A stretch of 64,000 nucleotides of DNA. Source: Podocnemis expansa. Its lineage: Eukaryota; Chordata; Testudines; Podocnemididae. The stretch is taken from the NCBI GenBank assembly GCA_007922195.1, contig ML682088.1, positions 4,242,922-4,306,921 of the forward strand, read 5' to 3'. Position 1 is the stretch's first letter. Every line of letters starts with the position of its first letter. The notes below the pieces were generated by a model. It saw only the letters and a list, made by a program, of their open reading frames with translations. It made no database searches and had not been told where the DNA came from. Of this stretch, positions 21,540 through 32,837 are shown piece after piece. The translations under genes were made by a program, and so were the position numbers.

Positions 21540-22214
21540 CAGGCATGGCCAGACTGTGACTTGGGAGCCGCATGCATCTCTTGAATGAAAACATGGGGCT
21601 CACGGAAGAACATCATCAATTTAGGAAGACAGCCCAAGCCTAGGAGTTTTAAATCAAATCAAATCAAATCATAGGGCTGGAAGGGACCTCATGAGATCAT
21701 CAAGTCCAACCCCCTGGGAATTGATCCCAGGACCTTCTGCATGTTAAGCAGAGGTGCTAGCCACAAATCTGCCACCCTGAGCATGTTTTGGGGGGAGCCC
21801 CAGCCTGTGCCTAGCCACTGGAGCGGCAAGGTAAGGGGTCTCGGGGGTTGTTGGCCTGGGGGGGCAGCGTTAGGGTCTGGGGGATAGGGAGGGGGTGGGG
21901 GACGGCGGGAAGAAGTGATGGCGTGGTCAGAACAGCAGGGAAAAGTGGTGGCACGGTCGGCGACGGGGGAAGCAGTGGCATGGTTGGGGACACAGGGGAA
22001 ATGCATGGCATAGTTAGAGTTTTCTGTAGACCCTACTGCAGTTTACTCATTAAATTGTGTTTTACAAGTCCTTCTAAACAAGACATCAAATAATAAGAAA
22101 AGAAAATACAAAGAACAAAATAGATGCTATATGGCTATATGCCTCAGTGCAGCTCTTGAAGGATTAATAAGCAACTTGTGTGGCTCTTGGGTTCCATAAA
22201 TTTGCCCACCCCTG
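21540..22214. mobile_element. hAT-like MITE (CAGGCATGGCCA family) with perfect TSD
   Basis: Ends are CAGGCATGGCCAGACT and TTTGCCCACCCCTG. Perfect 8-bp duplications GTCTAATG lie at 21532-21539 and 22215-22222. It contains a tRNA-headed SINE (21655-21780) and a G-rich stretch. Relatives lie at 51824, 54470 and 60578. Confidence 0.85.
21655..21780 (-). repeat. tRNA-headed SINE with CR1-like tail
   Basis: On the minus strand, a tRNA-like head carries TGGCTAGCACCTCTG (A-box region) and GGGATCAATTCCC (B-box region). It joins directly to GGGTTGGACTTGATGATCTC, the CR1 3' tail, and ends in (GATTT)n. This is the structure of the turtle tRNA/CR1 SINE family. It is inserted in the 21540-22214 MITE. Confidence 0.75.
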
Positions 22215-22222
22215 GTCTAATG

Positions 22223-23290
22223 AGTGGGTGTGTGGAGAGATTTAACCTCACATTGAAGCATGCACTTCAGGCTTATCTGTCCCAGAGTTTACTCTCTCCA
22301 CAAGCTCTCTGCCCAGTATTATAGAATCAACAGGCTGCTCCCTAGGTCAGCCTCTGGGTTGCTGATACTGGAATGAGAGGTGTGCTGATCATTCGAATTC
22401 TTAAGAATGCCAGGAGTATCGGATCAAAGGAGGGTTGCAATCACATATACAAGTGTCAGACATACTCCACAGGTTACACCAAAGACAGAGGACTAGGGTG
22501 AAGACTCTGGTAGTGAGACAATGAGTACATGTATGGAGACTATGCATGGGGGTCCAATTCTCATGCAGGTTACACAGCATCTACGAATGGTAACACATGA
22601 CTTGCATGCTATATCCCATTGGCATATAATTTAATCCTGTCATGGGAGTCCATCACAGGTGAAGCAGGTCTGGAAATCCCCCCTGTAACATCAGCGGTGC
22701 AAGTGGTTCCACTTGTCCCAACAGAGTTTTGCCTGTACCGGTAGAAATTTTGATTTCACTTTCAACCCTACCTTCACCAGCTGCTGGTAGGGCAAGGGTG
22801 ACACACTGACCTTCTGTGTTAGCCTCTACATTGGGCAAAGAACTTTGTAGTGTAACATCCAAAGGAATTGCTGGCATTTTGAAGGTTTAAATTGAATAAT
22901 AATTTGTTATTGCATGACTATATAAAAAAATGTTTGGAACTGCTTTAAACAATAATCCTCTGTTTCTTGTCCTATTTCAGGACACTCCACTGACGCTGCC
23001 TGTCATTCTTCAGGAACTCCATCCTTGGTCTAAGGTACCCTCACTGATCATTCCTACATAGGTCTCTTCTCTTAAAAAGGGAACAGGATTCTCACAAACT
23101 ATTTTCTTTCTTGTGTTACAGAGGTATATAAAACCTGGGTTTACTGTGAAGGGACCTCTATTTCACCCCTTTTCAAACTTTTAACATCTCTCACACTGTT
23201 CACACAACTAGGTCCGTGGAGTAGAGGCTGTGTGACAACTGAGAATGGATGAAGAGGGAGACTGTGCAATAATTATAAAGGAGTAACTGA
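22223..23290. other. No supported feature
   Basis: A 74-codon minus-strand frame (22653-22877) has no recognised family. A pyrimidine tract plus AG before 22981 and a GT after 23034 imitate an exon but were not accepted. Confidence 0.25.
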
Positions 23291-23300
23291 TAATACTAAG

Positions 23301-23503
23301 TTCCAAAGGGGCAGCTGTGTTAGTCTAGTTCAGTAAAACAAACAAGGAGTCCTGTGGCACTTAAAAACGAAGAAATTTATTTATTGCATGAGCTTTTGTA
23401 GGAGAAAATCCCACTTTCTCAGTCTCTGATGAAGTGGGATTTTCTCCCATGAAAGCTCATGCAATAAATAAATTTCTTAGTTTTTAAGTGTCACGGGACT
23501 CTG
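23301..23503 (-). repeat. Penelope-like retroposon with inverted arm
   Basis: It begins TTCCAAAGGGGCAGC, the inverted 3' end, runs through the minus-sense arm and an altered ribozyme core, then turns into the plus-sense arm with its own core, ending near ACTCTGTTTTAC. Both arms share the copy-specific AAATTTCTT and GTTTTTAAG, absent from other copies. Confidence 0.75.
23420..23463 (+). ncRNA. Hammerhead ribozyme-like motif, weak stem I
   Basis: CTGATGA at 23426-23432, stem II GTGGGA/TCCCAT, GAAA at 23451-23454, GCTC at 23455-23458. The bases before CTGATGA pair poorly with ATGC, so stem I is compromised. Confidence 0.45.
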
Positions 23504-23936
23504 TTTTACAAACAACACAAAAGACCCATCTTAATTTCAAACTCAAATGTTTAAAGTACAGTACTTAAGCAGTTCTCATGCAATACATCTGTTCATGCTT
23601 CCTCATACCTGTGTAATTGCTAGCTAATCTTGCTATTCTTAATTGTCTCCTTGCTTTTGATCAAGGTAATGGAACCAGAATGTTTGGCTTTATATTTGCA
23701 AATTACTTAGTATTCTGCAGGCACTTACAAATCTCTATTGTATCTACACAACTTAACAGAGAATGTATGGTGACAAGTTTCAACATATTTTTCCTCCATT
23801 TCATTCTTAATGAGTCTTTTTAAAATAAATACATACTCCTATACAAGAATTAAAGCTTTCTAGAGAAGATAGACAAACTAGGTATCAGTTTGCAATTTGC
23901 TTTGTGAAGTACAAATAAGTGTTTTGCAGGAAAGTA

Positions 23937-24225
23937 TCATAGAAATGTAGGGTGGTAGGTTTCTCAACAAATCAAGTCCAGTCCCCTGCACTAAGGCCAG
24001 GCCAAGTAAACATAAATAGTCTCTGGCACATTTGTCCAACCTGTTTTTAAAAATTTCCAATGTGGGAGATTCCACCACCTCTCTTGGAAACTTTTTCCCA
24101 ATCTAAGCCACCTTTACACTTGGGAATTTTTTTCTGATATTTTAATCTAAATTTCCTTTGCTATAGATTCAGTCCTTTACATCTCATTCTACCTTCAGTG
24201 GACATGGAGAACAATTGACTACAGT
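23937..24225 (-). mobile_element. CR1 LINE 3' fragment
   Basis: In plus reading it begins ATCATAGAAATGTAGGG and contains CCACCACCTCTCTTGGAAAC, both typical of the reverse complement of a CR1 3' end and terminal ORF2. It is diverged and 5' truncated. Confidence 0.7.
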
Positions 24226-24359
24226 CAAAGTTCTCAAAGGCAGAGAACTTTGTGGTGGAAGGCCACAGGTTTTAACGAAATCAGAAAGCGGTAAAGAATT
24301 CTCTGCAGGACCTGGACCTGAACCTGACTTTGCAGATATATGAGAAATGTATCAGTATT

Positions 24360-24735
24360 TTCCCACCTTCTCACCAGGAGTGCCACTGCCCTGGGGAAAG
24401 ATCTGTGGCACAGGCACAGGCCCTGTCCCCTGGCCGCCGACCATGCCCCCCCACAAGCCCTGATTCCACACTTGGGCCTCAGGCACCTGCTGCCACAAGT
24501 CAGGCCCCGGATCCCTGGCCAGGGCTGGGAGTAGCAGCTGCTGCTGCGGGCAGCCTGGCCTAGGATGGGGTCTGGAGTGGCAGGCGCTGCCACACGCAGC
24601 CTGGCCCTGGATCTCTGGCTGGAGACAGGGCCAGAAGAGGCAGAAGCTATGCCAGGAACTCAGGGCACTGGCGCTGGGACACAGGGCATGAGCCCCGTGT
24701 GCCAGGTGCCAGCGACGCACCTGCTTCTCACTGTG
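24360..24735. repeat. GC-rich repeat, related to 13230-13690 and 62820-62925
   Basis: The block GCACTGGCGCTGGGACACAG... near 24668-24720 matches the reverse complement of 62825-62870. Its GATCTSTGG wording recurs in the 13.2-13.7 kb block. No gene is supported. Confidence 0.45.
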
Positions 24736-25459
24736 TGAATAAAACAATAAGATAATATCTGAAACTTATATTATTATGCATTTTATTTCAAAAGCATTTT
24801 CATGCTTCATACTAAGTCCTGAGAACTCTCTGGGTACTCTCTCTATACTACTCTTTTGCTGTTCCTTGTGACATATCAGGACTATTGTGTAGAAATCAAA
24901 AAGGTGACAAACAAATCAGTGTCCTCCCCCCCTGCCCTGAAAATACAGTTAAACTTTTGTAAATGTTTTCACTCCATAGGGCCTTTTACATTTCCTTATA
25001 ACTCTGGTGACATTCTACATTTCTGGCTAAAGTATTCTCGAGCTGATCTTTGCCAAGGAAAAATTTCTTTAGAAAGAGATACACACTTGTTTTTACTAGC
25101 TAAGACTATTTAATAATCATCACCCATCATTCTGTTGGCACTGTTAATGTGTATATTGCAAAGTGATTGAGATTTTAGATCGCACTAAACATTTTTTAAA
25201 ACCCACTCTCCTTTGGTGTGTAGTTACCTATGGGCAGAGACAGAGGTCTGCCTCATTCTTGGGAGCTTTGAGGGAATATGTGCAATAAGTCAAGATTTTG
25301 GAAGGTGCTAATGAAATGACCTAAGGTTTCAATGTTACCCAATTTCAGTGAGTTCACAAAGTGCGCCTTCAATGAGACAAGACTCCAAATCAGCCCTTTG
25401 TTTAATGAATACATATTTGTGTAAGACAGAGGGTGCAATCTTGGTTATATAGAACTTAA

Positions 25460-26210
25460 TGAGAGTTTGCCTCCAAGTGGGGCCAGGAGTTGATTTCACC
25501 ATGTTCCAAGCACAGATAAAGTGCCTCTTTTGTGCAGTTTTCCTGAGGTCAGAAAAGGGCTGAGCCCTGACAGAAGTCTTGTCCACGGTCAGTACAAACG
25601 TAGGGCCAGGTCTACACTTGTGGAAAAATTAGGTAGCAATCAATGGGAATTAAGCAAGCCATGCAAAGTAGCTTGTGTAACTCCTGTTGACTTCCTAACT
25701 TCTCTTCAGTGTGGCATCTTCACTGTGCTATGCTCATGGGAAATGTGCTCCCACTGATGCAGCACTATGCCCCTTGAAGGGGTGGTTTTAATAAGTTGAT
25801 TTCCAGATCAACTTAGCAGGACTTAACTGACTAGAAATCAATCGCAAAAGATCAATCTGATGGCGGTGAACTTGCTCCTGTCAGTGTAGCTGTGGCCTAC
25901 GACTTCTATCCCATCACGATTTCCTGAGATCAAAGAAGGTCAGAGCTATTAGAGATTCCTCTCTTGTGCAGAACATTTATTACATTTCTCTGATGTGTAA
26001 GTAGTGGTGTGTTGCCATTGAAGCCTTGCCCACATCCTGGGCATTTTTGGGCAGCTCAACAATATGGATTTGCTCATGTGTAATAAGGTTTATGCTCCAG
26101 CTATACCTTCCTCTAAATTCTGCACATTTATAGGGTTTTTCTCCTGATTAGTTTTCCTTATGTTTGAAAAGACTTGAGGTCTTAATAAAGTTTTTCCTTC
26201 ATTTGAAACA
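25460..26210 (-). pseudogene. Decayed C2H2 zinc-finger array
   Basis: Minus-strand sequence retains the wording of tandem Kruppel-type fingers. One finger (about 26110-26208) keeps the linker-like GAGAAAAACCCTATAAATG but has lost its Cys pair. The next (about 26000-26060) keeps CPGCGQGF and a TPLLTHQRN helix end. A third (about 25925-25990) keeps NSSDLL. A fourth (about 25500-25600) aligns as C-x2-x-G-x-x-F with SALF, then a decayed linker and a new Cys. These genes usually encode DNA-binding repressors. Stops, lost ligands and a MITE show it is dead. No KRAB or SCAN box was seen. A CR1 fragment abuts the upstream side. Confidence 0.7.
25603..25897. mobile_element. MITE inserted in zinc-finger remnant, TA duplication
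   Basis: Ends are GGGCCAGGTCTACACTT and AGTGTAGCTGTGGCC, flanked by TA at 25601-25602 and 25898-25899. Removing it and one TA leaves a continuous zinc-finger linker, which supports these boundaries. A TA duplication points to Tc1/mariner-type insertion. Confidence 0.65.
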
Positions 26211-26211
26211 T

Positions 26212-26512
26212 ATATAAGATTTCTTTTCTTCAAGTTCTTTAAGTCGCCTCTCATAGGGAAGATTTTCCATTTCACAAATCATCCTTGTAGCTCTTCTTTG
26301 CACCTGTTCCAGTTTGACTTCATCTTTCTTAAACATGGGTGACCAGAACTGTACACAATACTCCAAGTGAGGACGCACCAGTGCCTTGTATAACGGTACT
26401 AACACCTCCCTATCTCTCCTGGAAATACCCCTTCTGATGCACCCTAGGACCACAAGTGTGATCAATCCTATGCTTAGTATGATATAATTCATATCCTGCA
26501 TTCTGCACGAGT
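26212..26512 (-). mobile_element. CR1 LINE ORF2 C-terminal fragment
   Basis: The minus-strand frame 26199-26501 encodes the conserved post-RT segment of CR1 ORF2 ([37 protein letters not shown]). Frame is open for about 90 codons, so it is moderately young, and it is 5' and 3' truncated. Confidence 0.85.
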
Positions 26513-26519
26513 TAAGATT

Positions 26520-27425
26520 TTCTTTCTTTCTTTCCTGCAGATTAAGGCATCAATATGCCAGAAATAAAGACTGAGGTAGAATTAATTTATCATTGCCTAT
26601 ACTTTCTCATGTGTATTTTCCTCAGAAAAACCATAAATATGATTTTTTTCACTTGCTCTATGACTGAGTGATAAAAATGTGTTTACATTAAGGAATTATG
26701 CAGTGGAGGTTTTGAACTGAAAATCTATTCAACTGAATTTTACAACTTTTAATTTTCAGATCCTGATTTCTGTCCATTTGTTTCTGAATATGATCTTGTT
26801 TCTCTATGGAATTTTACATTAAAAAAAATTCAGCTAATGTCTATACCAGTCTGAACCCTAACAGGCACAGCTTCCAGCATTTTTGACCACCATACAATGT
26901 GAAAAATGGCAGATGCAACCAGAGCCTTACTTGCGCTAAGGCAGTATCTCTCCACCTTTCTAGACTACTGTACCTCTTCCAGGAATCTGATTTGTTTTGT
27001 GTACCACCATCTTTCAGCTCACTTAAGAACTACTTGCTTACCTAATCAGACATAAAAATACAAATGTTTCACCCTATGCTATTACTGAAAAACTGCTTAC
27101 TTTCTCAATTTTACCATATAATTTTAAAATAAATCAATTGGAATATAAATATTGTACTTAATTTCATTGTATAGTATATAGAGCAGCATTAATGAGTCAT
27201 TGCCTGTTTGAAATTTTAGTTCATGCTGACTTCACTAGTGATTTTTATGCACTCTGTTGTAAAACTAGGCAAATATCTAGGTGAGTTAAAGTATCACTGT
27301 GGAAGACCTGTATATACCCCCAGATGTACATGTACTACCATTTGAGGACCATTGCACCAGAAATCCTACTGATACCACCTGTGGGATTTTTTTTTTTTTG
27401 GTAAAATTCTTTAATATAGACAATG
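26520..27425. other. No recognisable feature
   Basis: AT-rich sequence without extended frames. Nothing diagnostic was seen. Confidence 0.3.
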
Positions 27426-27433
27426 CTGTAGAT

Positions 27434-27611
27434 CAGTGGTTCTCAACCATTCGTAGGCCAAGACATACTTCGTGATGTATTACAATCCTACAGGACACAC
27501 CAACCCACCCTCCCCGGGCCAAATCCAGCCATCTTTCTGGCTCTCCACAACACCCTTACCACTGTGTGGTGACACAATAATGTGTCCCAACACAGGGGTT
27601 GAGAACCACTG
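27434..27611. mobile_element. hAT-like MITE (CAGTGGTTCTCAACC), complete
   Basis: The ends CAGTGGTTCTCAACC and GGTTGAGAACCACTG are perfect inverted repeats. Duplications CTGTAGAT (27426-27433) and CTGTAGAG (27612-27619) match 7 of 8. At 178 bp this is the compact form of the family. Confidence 0.9.
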
Positions 27612-27619
27612 CTGTAGAG

Positions 27620-28755
27620 AGAGGAATAAACTAAGACCTTTTCTCTCAGAAGAGAGGTCTAGTACACAAGACAACCATTATCTAACATAATGTAACCTTA
27701 TTTCCTTCCTTATTTCCTGGAGAAATGGTCTTTACAGAAATTTAAGAACTGTTGTCTATCTTTTGCTGAAGTTTTTTTGTTGGATTACCACAGTGAGAAA
27801 AATGTAACACTAACACTGTATGGTGTTTAACAGAAATTATTACTTCTTAACAACAGACTCTGTGAAAACTATTCCCAGGCTATAAATTCTACAGTTGTAG
27901 GATTTTGCACCAACAGCTTGACACATTAGAATTAGCAAAAAATTGTAGCCTAGTTGTGCAGACTGCCAAGAGGGGGAAAAATAAATCACTCTAAGTTATG
28001 TACATCAAAGGAGTTTTCAGTGTAAAACTAGCATACAAAAATGCACATTTGTATCAGAAAAGGGAAATGTTGCAGGGTGTTCAGAAAAAAGTACAAAGTT
28101 AAAATCAGAAAATTACTGCATGCTCAATTAATTTAAAGAGATTTTCAGTGCCAAAGCCATTTGTCCATCATGCGTATGAAACCAGTGGCTAGAACTATAG
28201 AAAATCAAGTTTGCATGAGATGGCCCAGGAGAAAGCTCCAGCCAGTTAAGGTAGAGGGATATTATGTATCTATCAAGCATGTTGACTTCATGGGCAGGAC
28301 AATATCCTAATGAGTGAAAGAAAAGGGCATAAAAGAGAGAGACAAAGGGTGTCAAGCCAAGAAGAAGAGTTGCTCTCATAAGTGGTGACAAGAGACAGGC
28401 TATTGCAGAACCCAGTGGTGTAGATTTAGGCTGATAATCATCCACAACTCACTTCCTGCTTCTCCTGAAAAGGAAGTGGTCCCGTTGCTTCAAAGCTGCC
28501 AAGGGGGCTACTGGGTTGTGTAGAGTGCAAGCTCCAGAAGTCAAGGAAAGAATCTGCTGCTGGTAAGTGGAAGATGGTGAGCATTGCAAACAGTCCTCGA
28601 TTCAGTTTAGAAAACTTTCCAATACCCTGCAGTCACAGGCGAGCTTCTAAGGAAACAAGCTTGCTTAATGAGTAAAACATATTGCTAGTATTGAACAATG
28701 ATTTAGAAATGATTCCGTTGGTAACAACTCAGTTTCAAGAAGGCTATTGATCTCT
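27620..28755. other. No recognisable feature
   Basis: A 105-codon minus-strand frame (28128-28445) resembles no known family. No RNA gene or terminal repeats. Confidence 0.3.
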
Positions 28756-28760
28756 CTAGG

Positions 28761-29240
28761 AGGCTATGTCTACACTGGGAATTTAGTTCAAATTAAAGAG
28801 GCTTAATTCAAGCTAAATTAGTACATGGCCACACTGGCTTTCCTTAGTTCAAGCTAAGGAATTCTTTAGTTTGAACCAAGGAAAGCTTAGTTCGAATTTG
28901 TAAAACTTGCCCTCAGTTTGAACTAACCTGATGGAGCCGTGTTAGTTTGAACTAACCATTAGTTTGAACTAACGGCAGTTTGACCTTCTTCCTCCCAGGG
29001 TGCCTTCCTCTTTTTATGGATTGGCCAGGGGAATAGCCCTTCTCAGGGGCCATGTTGCTACACTTCCCATGGTGCCCCCTCCTAAGCTGAACTAGCAAAT
29101 CCTGAGCATGGACATGCTAGTTTGATTTAGGTTTCTAGTGTGGACATGCTAGTTCAAACTAAGTTAGTTCCAATTAGTTTGAATTAATGAATTTGAACTA
29201 ACTTAGTTTGAATTAGCATTCTTAAGTGTAGACATAGCCT
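28761..29240. mobile_element. Foldback MITE (AGGCTATGTCTACACT), complete
   Basis: The ends AGGCTATGTCTACACT and AGTGTAGACATAGCCT are perfect inverted repeats. Arms of TTAGTTTGAACTAA units fold on themselves. A non-repeat core (CTTCTTCCTCCCAGGGTG... TTTTTATGGATTGG) is shared with 57594-58080. Superfamily is unassigned because no duplication could be fixed. Confidence 0.85.
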
Positions 29241-29444
29241 TAGAAATCTTATATCAGTGCACTAATGCACTGATCACTGAAGAACATGTGTACATCAGCC
29301 TTTGACTGAAAAAAGGAAACATGTTGCTGAAAATTTGAAAGGAGCCTAAAGTAATTAGGCATCCAACAACCACTGAATTTCAGTGGGAGTTGTGCAATCA
29401 GCTAAATGGCAGGGGGTGGGGTGCAGAATTGGCTTTGGTCTCTC

Positions 29445-29916
29445 CAGGGGTGGTCTTAGTGAATCTAGGACCATGGGCAGAAGTCAAGGATGGAGCCTCC
29501 TACACCTCATGGGGAGACCCCATCCTCAACTTTGCCTTCCCATTCTCGCTGGGGCCCCCACATTCCTGTTCAGGCCTCACTGCTGGCCCCCCCTGCTGCC
29601 TCCTTCTAGGCCCACACCTGCTCCCCTGGCCGCCATGCCAGCTTTCCACCTGCCCTTCAGTACTCTGCCCTGCATACCTTCCCAATCCACTTACTACCTC
29701 CCCCCACAACTTCAGCTGGCTGGCAGCCCAAAGCTGCGCCCCAGCCTGTCCGCTCCCACCCTGGCACATGTTAGTGTGCACCAGGCAGGCAGCCAGGAGA
29801 TGCCCTGGCCTGGCCCCAGGTACCGGTATTCACCCTGCCCCTGCAGATGCCCCCCCTACCCCCAGTGTGGGGCCCTGGACAAATGCCCAGGCTGCCCTAT
29901 AGCTAAGACCTCCTAT
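29445..29916. mobile_element. GC-rich MITE (CAGGGGTGGTCTTAG)
   Basis: Left end CAGGGGTGGTCTTAG and right CTAAGACCTCC are inverted repeats. Long open frames inside (29383-29964) come from C-rich composition. Only a weak 8-bp duplication (5 of 8) could be proposed. Confidence 0.55.
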
Positions 29917-30529
29917 CACTTTCTCTTGATGACAGAACGTTGCCTCTTACACCACGATAGCTAAGAGCTTTCTGATTCTCCTTCACAAGCATGTTTTATC
30001 AAAGGAGTTTTGAAAGTAATAAGCTATGATCCTCCTTTATCCACTATTTTACTGAAACATATGAACTGTACTAAGAGATTGGACAGGCACAGTTCTCCTC
30101 AAGAAACATTTATGCTTATTTAGGTATTCTATACCTCTATCTTAATTGTCTTAACCAAAATTAGCTAGTACAGAAGAAAAGTTCTCTTTAATTCCCAGTA
30201 TTACCGTGAGTCTTTGGGTCAGCAGGTCAGATTCTCTCCTATGAGAGCTCACCACTTGCAATTTTAATTCCTGCTTCTATTCTGCCCCTTCCTTCTGTAC
30301 AGGAGGATGAGGTCACTCTTTGGACTTCAGGAGGTGCTCACTCCACGCTCAGATTGTCTCCTATATTATCTTGCCAGTAAAACTTGCAGTAGCGGCAAAT
30401 TTCCTTATTGCAAGCAGGTTGGTGGAAAAGGTTGGTGGAGATAGAGAGAAAGGAAACAGTACATGCTGATCTCATCCTGTGGACTTACTCCCTCAATGTT
30501 CTAAAAAAATCTCATCCATAATCTATTAC

Positions 30530-31020
30530 CATGGCACCTATCATCAAGGGCGCGGGGGCGAGAGGAGCAATCATCCCTCTCTCCGCGGTTCTGTGGGCCC
30601 CAAGCTCTCCTACTCTGAGCAGGGTAGCATGGGGCTGGCACCATTTCTGCCCCATGGCCATGCTATCCCCCACCCACCTCCCCACTCCTTTTGGTGTGGG
30701 GCCAGGCTCTGCTCTGGGCCACCTCGCCCACCCCCTGGCCAGAGAACACCCAGCCCAGAGGCTGGGCTCCACGCTCCTGCCTGTCTCCTGGGCTGGCTGT
30801 TCCTCCCTAGGATGGGGAGGGCTGGCTCAGAGGCAGGGTGTGAGAGCAGAGCCCAGTCCCCAAACTGCCTGCTCTGCCCCCAGCTCAAGGGAGGGGTGGG
30901 AGTGTGAGGACTGCCTCTGGACCAGCCTGCCTGCCCCAATGTTGGCTGCCCCCCCGCCACAGGCTGATTGCCCTGGACCTCACACCCCCCCCCCCCCGGA
31001 CTCTGCCTGTCATATTCAAG
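30530..31020. repeat. GC-rich repeat, probable MITE of the same kind
   Basis: Abrupt GC-rich block between AT-rich flanks with composition-driven frames on both strands. No clean terminal repeats were identified. Confidence 0.4.
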
Positions 31021-31823
31021 CATCGGGGACATCTTGCAATTAAGATTTTGAGGCAGTTTTATTATATTTTCAGGCAACCCCAAAGGTCACTCCATGGCTC
31101 ATGCCTGTCTTCCACTTTCTTATGCTATTTGATTGCTGACAAAAGCTGCTAAATCCCCCTTTATAGCAAGATCGCTTTTAGTGTTGGTGTTAAACATAAG
31201 AACAACAACTGCTATGCTCCAGCTTGCTCATAAAGTAGTCGATTTTAATGAGGGAATATTTATTAGCAGCTCTGCTATTTCTTTCTTCAGCCCCCTACAA
31301 AACTGTTGGCGATATCCCACTGGCTTCTGTGCTCATTTGCTAATTTTTCCATTTCCTTTAATCCCCCTTGTTTTGATTTATCAGTCTCTGAGACCACCTT
31401 ATCTCGATCACCAACATAAGGCAGGGCTAGACGCTGGGTCTGCTTGTGCTTAACAGCCAAAAGGGGGCAACTGAGTTGCATGGGCTTTGTATTTGTATGA
31501 GCACAATTGGGTTTAGCATAATCTCACTATGTGAGGGCAGGGCATGATGGTAAATTGTATGTGGATTGATTTGATCACAACTCTGTCAATACCTGTATTT
31601 TAACTGAGGAGGGAAATTGTGAGAGGTGGATTTTTCCACCCCTCTTTGTGTTTTCTTTTGCTGTGGCCAAACTTCAGCTTGTCTTATGGAATGTGGCCTG
31701 TTAGGCCTCTACAATTAGATGGTGTTATCTCTTGACAGCAGGGAGTAATGGCCTTCAAGGAGAGTTATTGTCAGTATCCAAGCTGAGTGGGACCAGACCT
31801 GAAGAAAGTGATAAAATAAACTA

Positions 31824-32191
31824 CAGCTAGTCCTCACTTAGTGACCTACTCGTTTAGTGACCCCTCAGAGTTATGACCGGCTCTCTGATGAGTTGGTATT
31901 ATGGCAATGTACGAGAACTCGCATCAACTCTCTCAGATTACCTATATTTACAGTACACTATGCAAACTAAGTTCAGTACATTAGAGCTTAAAACATTTAA
32001 AATATATATTAAAAATGTTATAAATGATGCAAAGGTGACATTAAAACTATCTACCAATGGTTGAAAAACCCACTACCAGTAAAGTACATTATGCCTGAAA
32101 TACCGGTAAGGGCTGCTCCTCGTTTAGTGACCAATTCGTTTATCAACCAGGTTTCAGGAACGGAACCCGGTCACTAAGTGAGGACTACCTG
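31824..32191. mobile_element. Tigger/pogo-like MITE with TA duplication
   Basis: Ends CAGCTAGTCCTCACTTAGTG and CACTAAGTGAGGACTACCTG are near-perfect inverted repeats flanked by TA (31822-31823, 32192-32193). TAGTGACC motifs repeat inside each end. Length is 368 bp with no transposase. Confidence 0.8.
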
Positions 32192-32646
32192 TATACATTA
32201 CAGCTGTAAAACTTGAGTTACAGGCTGCAAAACTTATGAGTTACAGCTGAAAGACTTATGAGTTCCTCTACTGACCAGACCAGTGTCAGTAAGTTTCCAT
32301 GCCAACAAGGGATATGCTAATTTTTGGGGGTCCAAGGCATAAAACCGGGGTTCTGGTCTAGGCACGTTGGCGAAGCGATAGGCCAGCAGCCTGTCATGCT
32401 GCCAAGGGATTTGGCCACCCCCTAGGCATCTCCCCACTCTTCACAAGGAAGAGTGTTAAACTCCTTGACTGATCACCAAAGGAATCTGCAGGTTTTTTTC
32501 TTTCTTTTTGGCAGATCTTTTTCTTTTTGAATTCTTTTATTAAGTCTTTAATTTTCACCTGTTCACCCTGGAGTAGGAGGCGGGCAGTAGCCCTCAGGCG
32601 CTCCAAAGGGGGTGATGGCGGGTGTCCGACCACTGCAGCTGGTCAC

Positions 32647-32837
32647 GGTGGGCTCTGGATTTTAAGGCTGCAGGCAAGAGCCACGAGGCTGCCTGTTGGT
32701 CGAGCCGTTTTAACACTGGGCCAGTCAAGTGCAAGAGGAGCACACAGTCGGTAGGCACCAGACCGGTGGGCTCTGGATTTGATGGTCACAGGCAAGAGCA
32801 ACGAGGCTGCCTGTTGGTCGAGCCGTTTTAACACTGG
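32647..32837. repeat. Two-copy tandem repeat, 118-bp period
   Basis: GGTGGGCTCTGGATTT... through GAGCCGTTTTAACACTGGG occurs at 32647-32720 and 32765-32837 with few differences. The 44-bp spacer appears once. It lies inside the candidate LTR. Confidence 0.85.

Noticed and set aside
22981..23034. Exon-like 54-bp segment between a pyrimidine tract/AG and a GT
   Set aside because: No recognisable protein, no partner exons, and such patterns arise by chance.
29383..29964. 193- and 170-codon overlapping ORFs
   Set aside because: Located inside a GC-rich MITE and composition driven.
30479..31083. 142-170 codon ORFs on both strands
   Set aside because: Same GC-rich composition effect, no domain.
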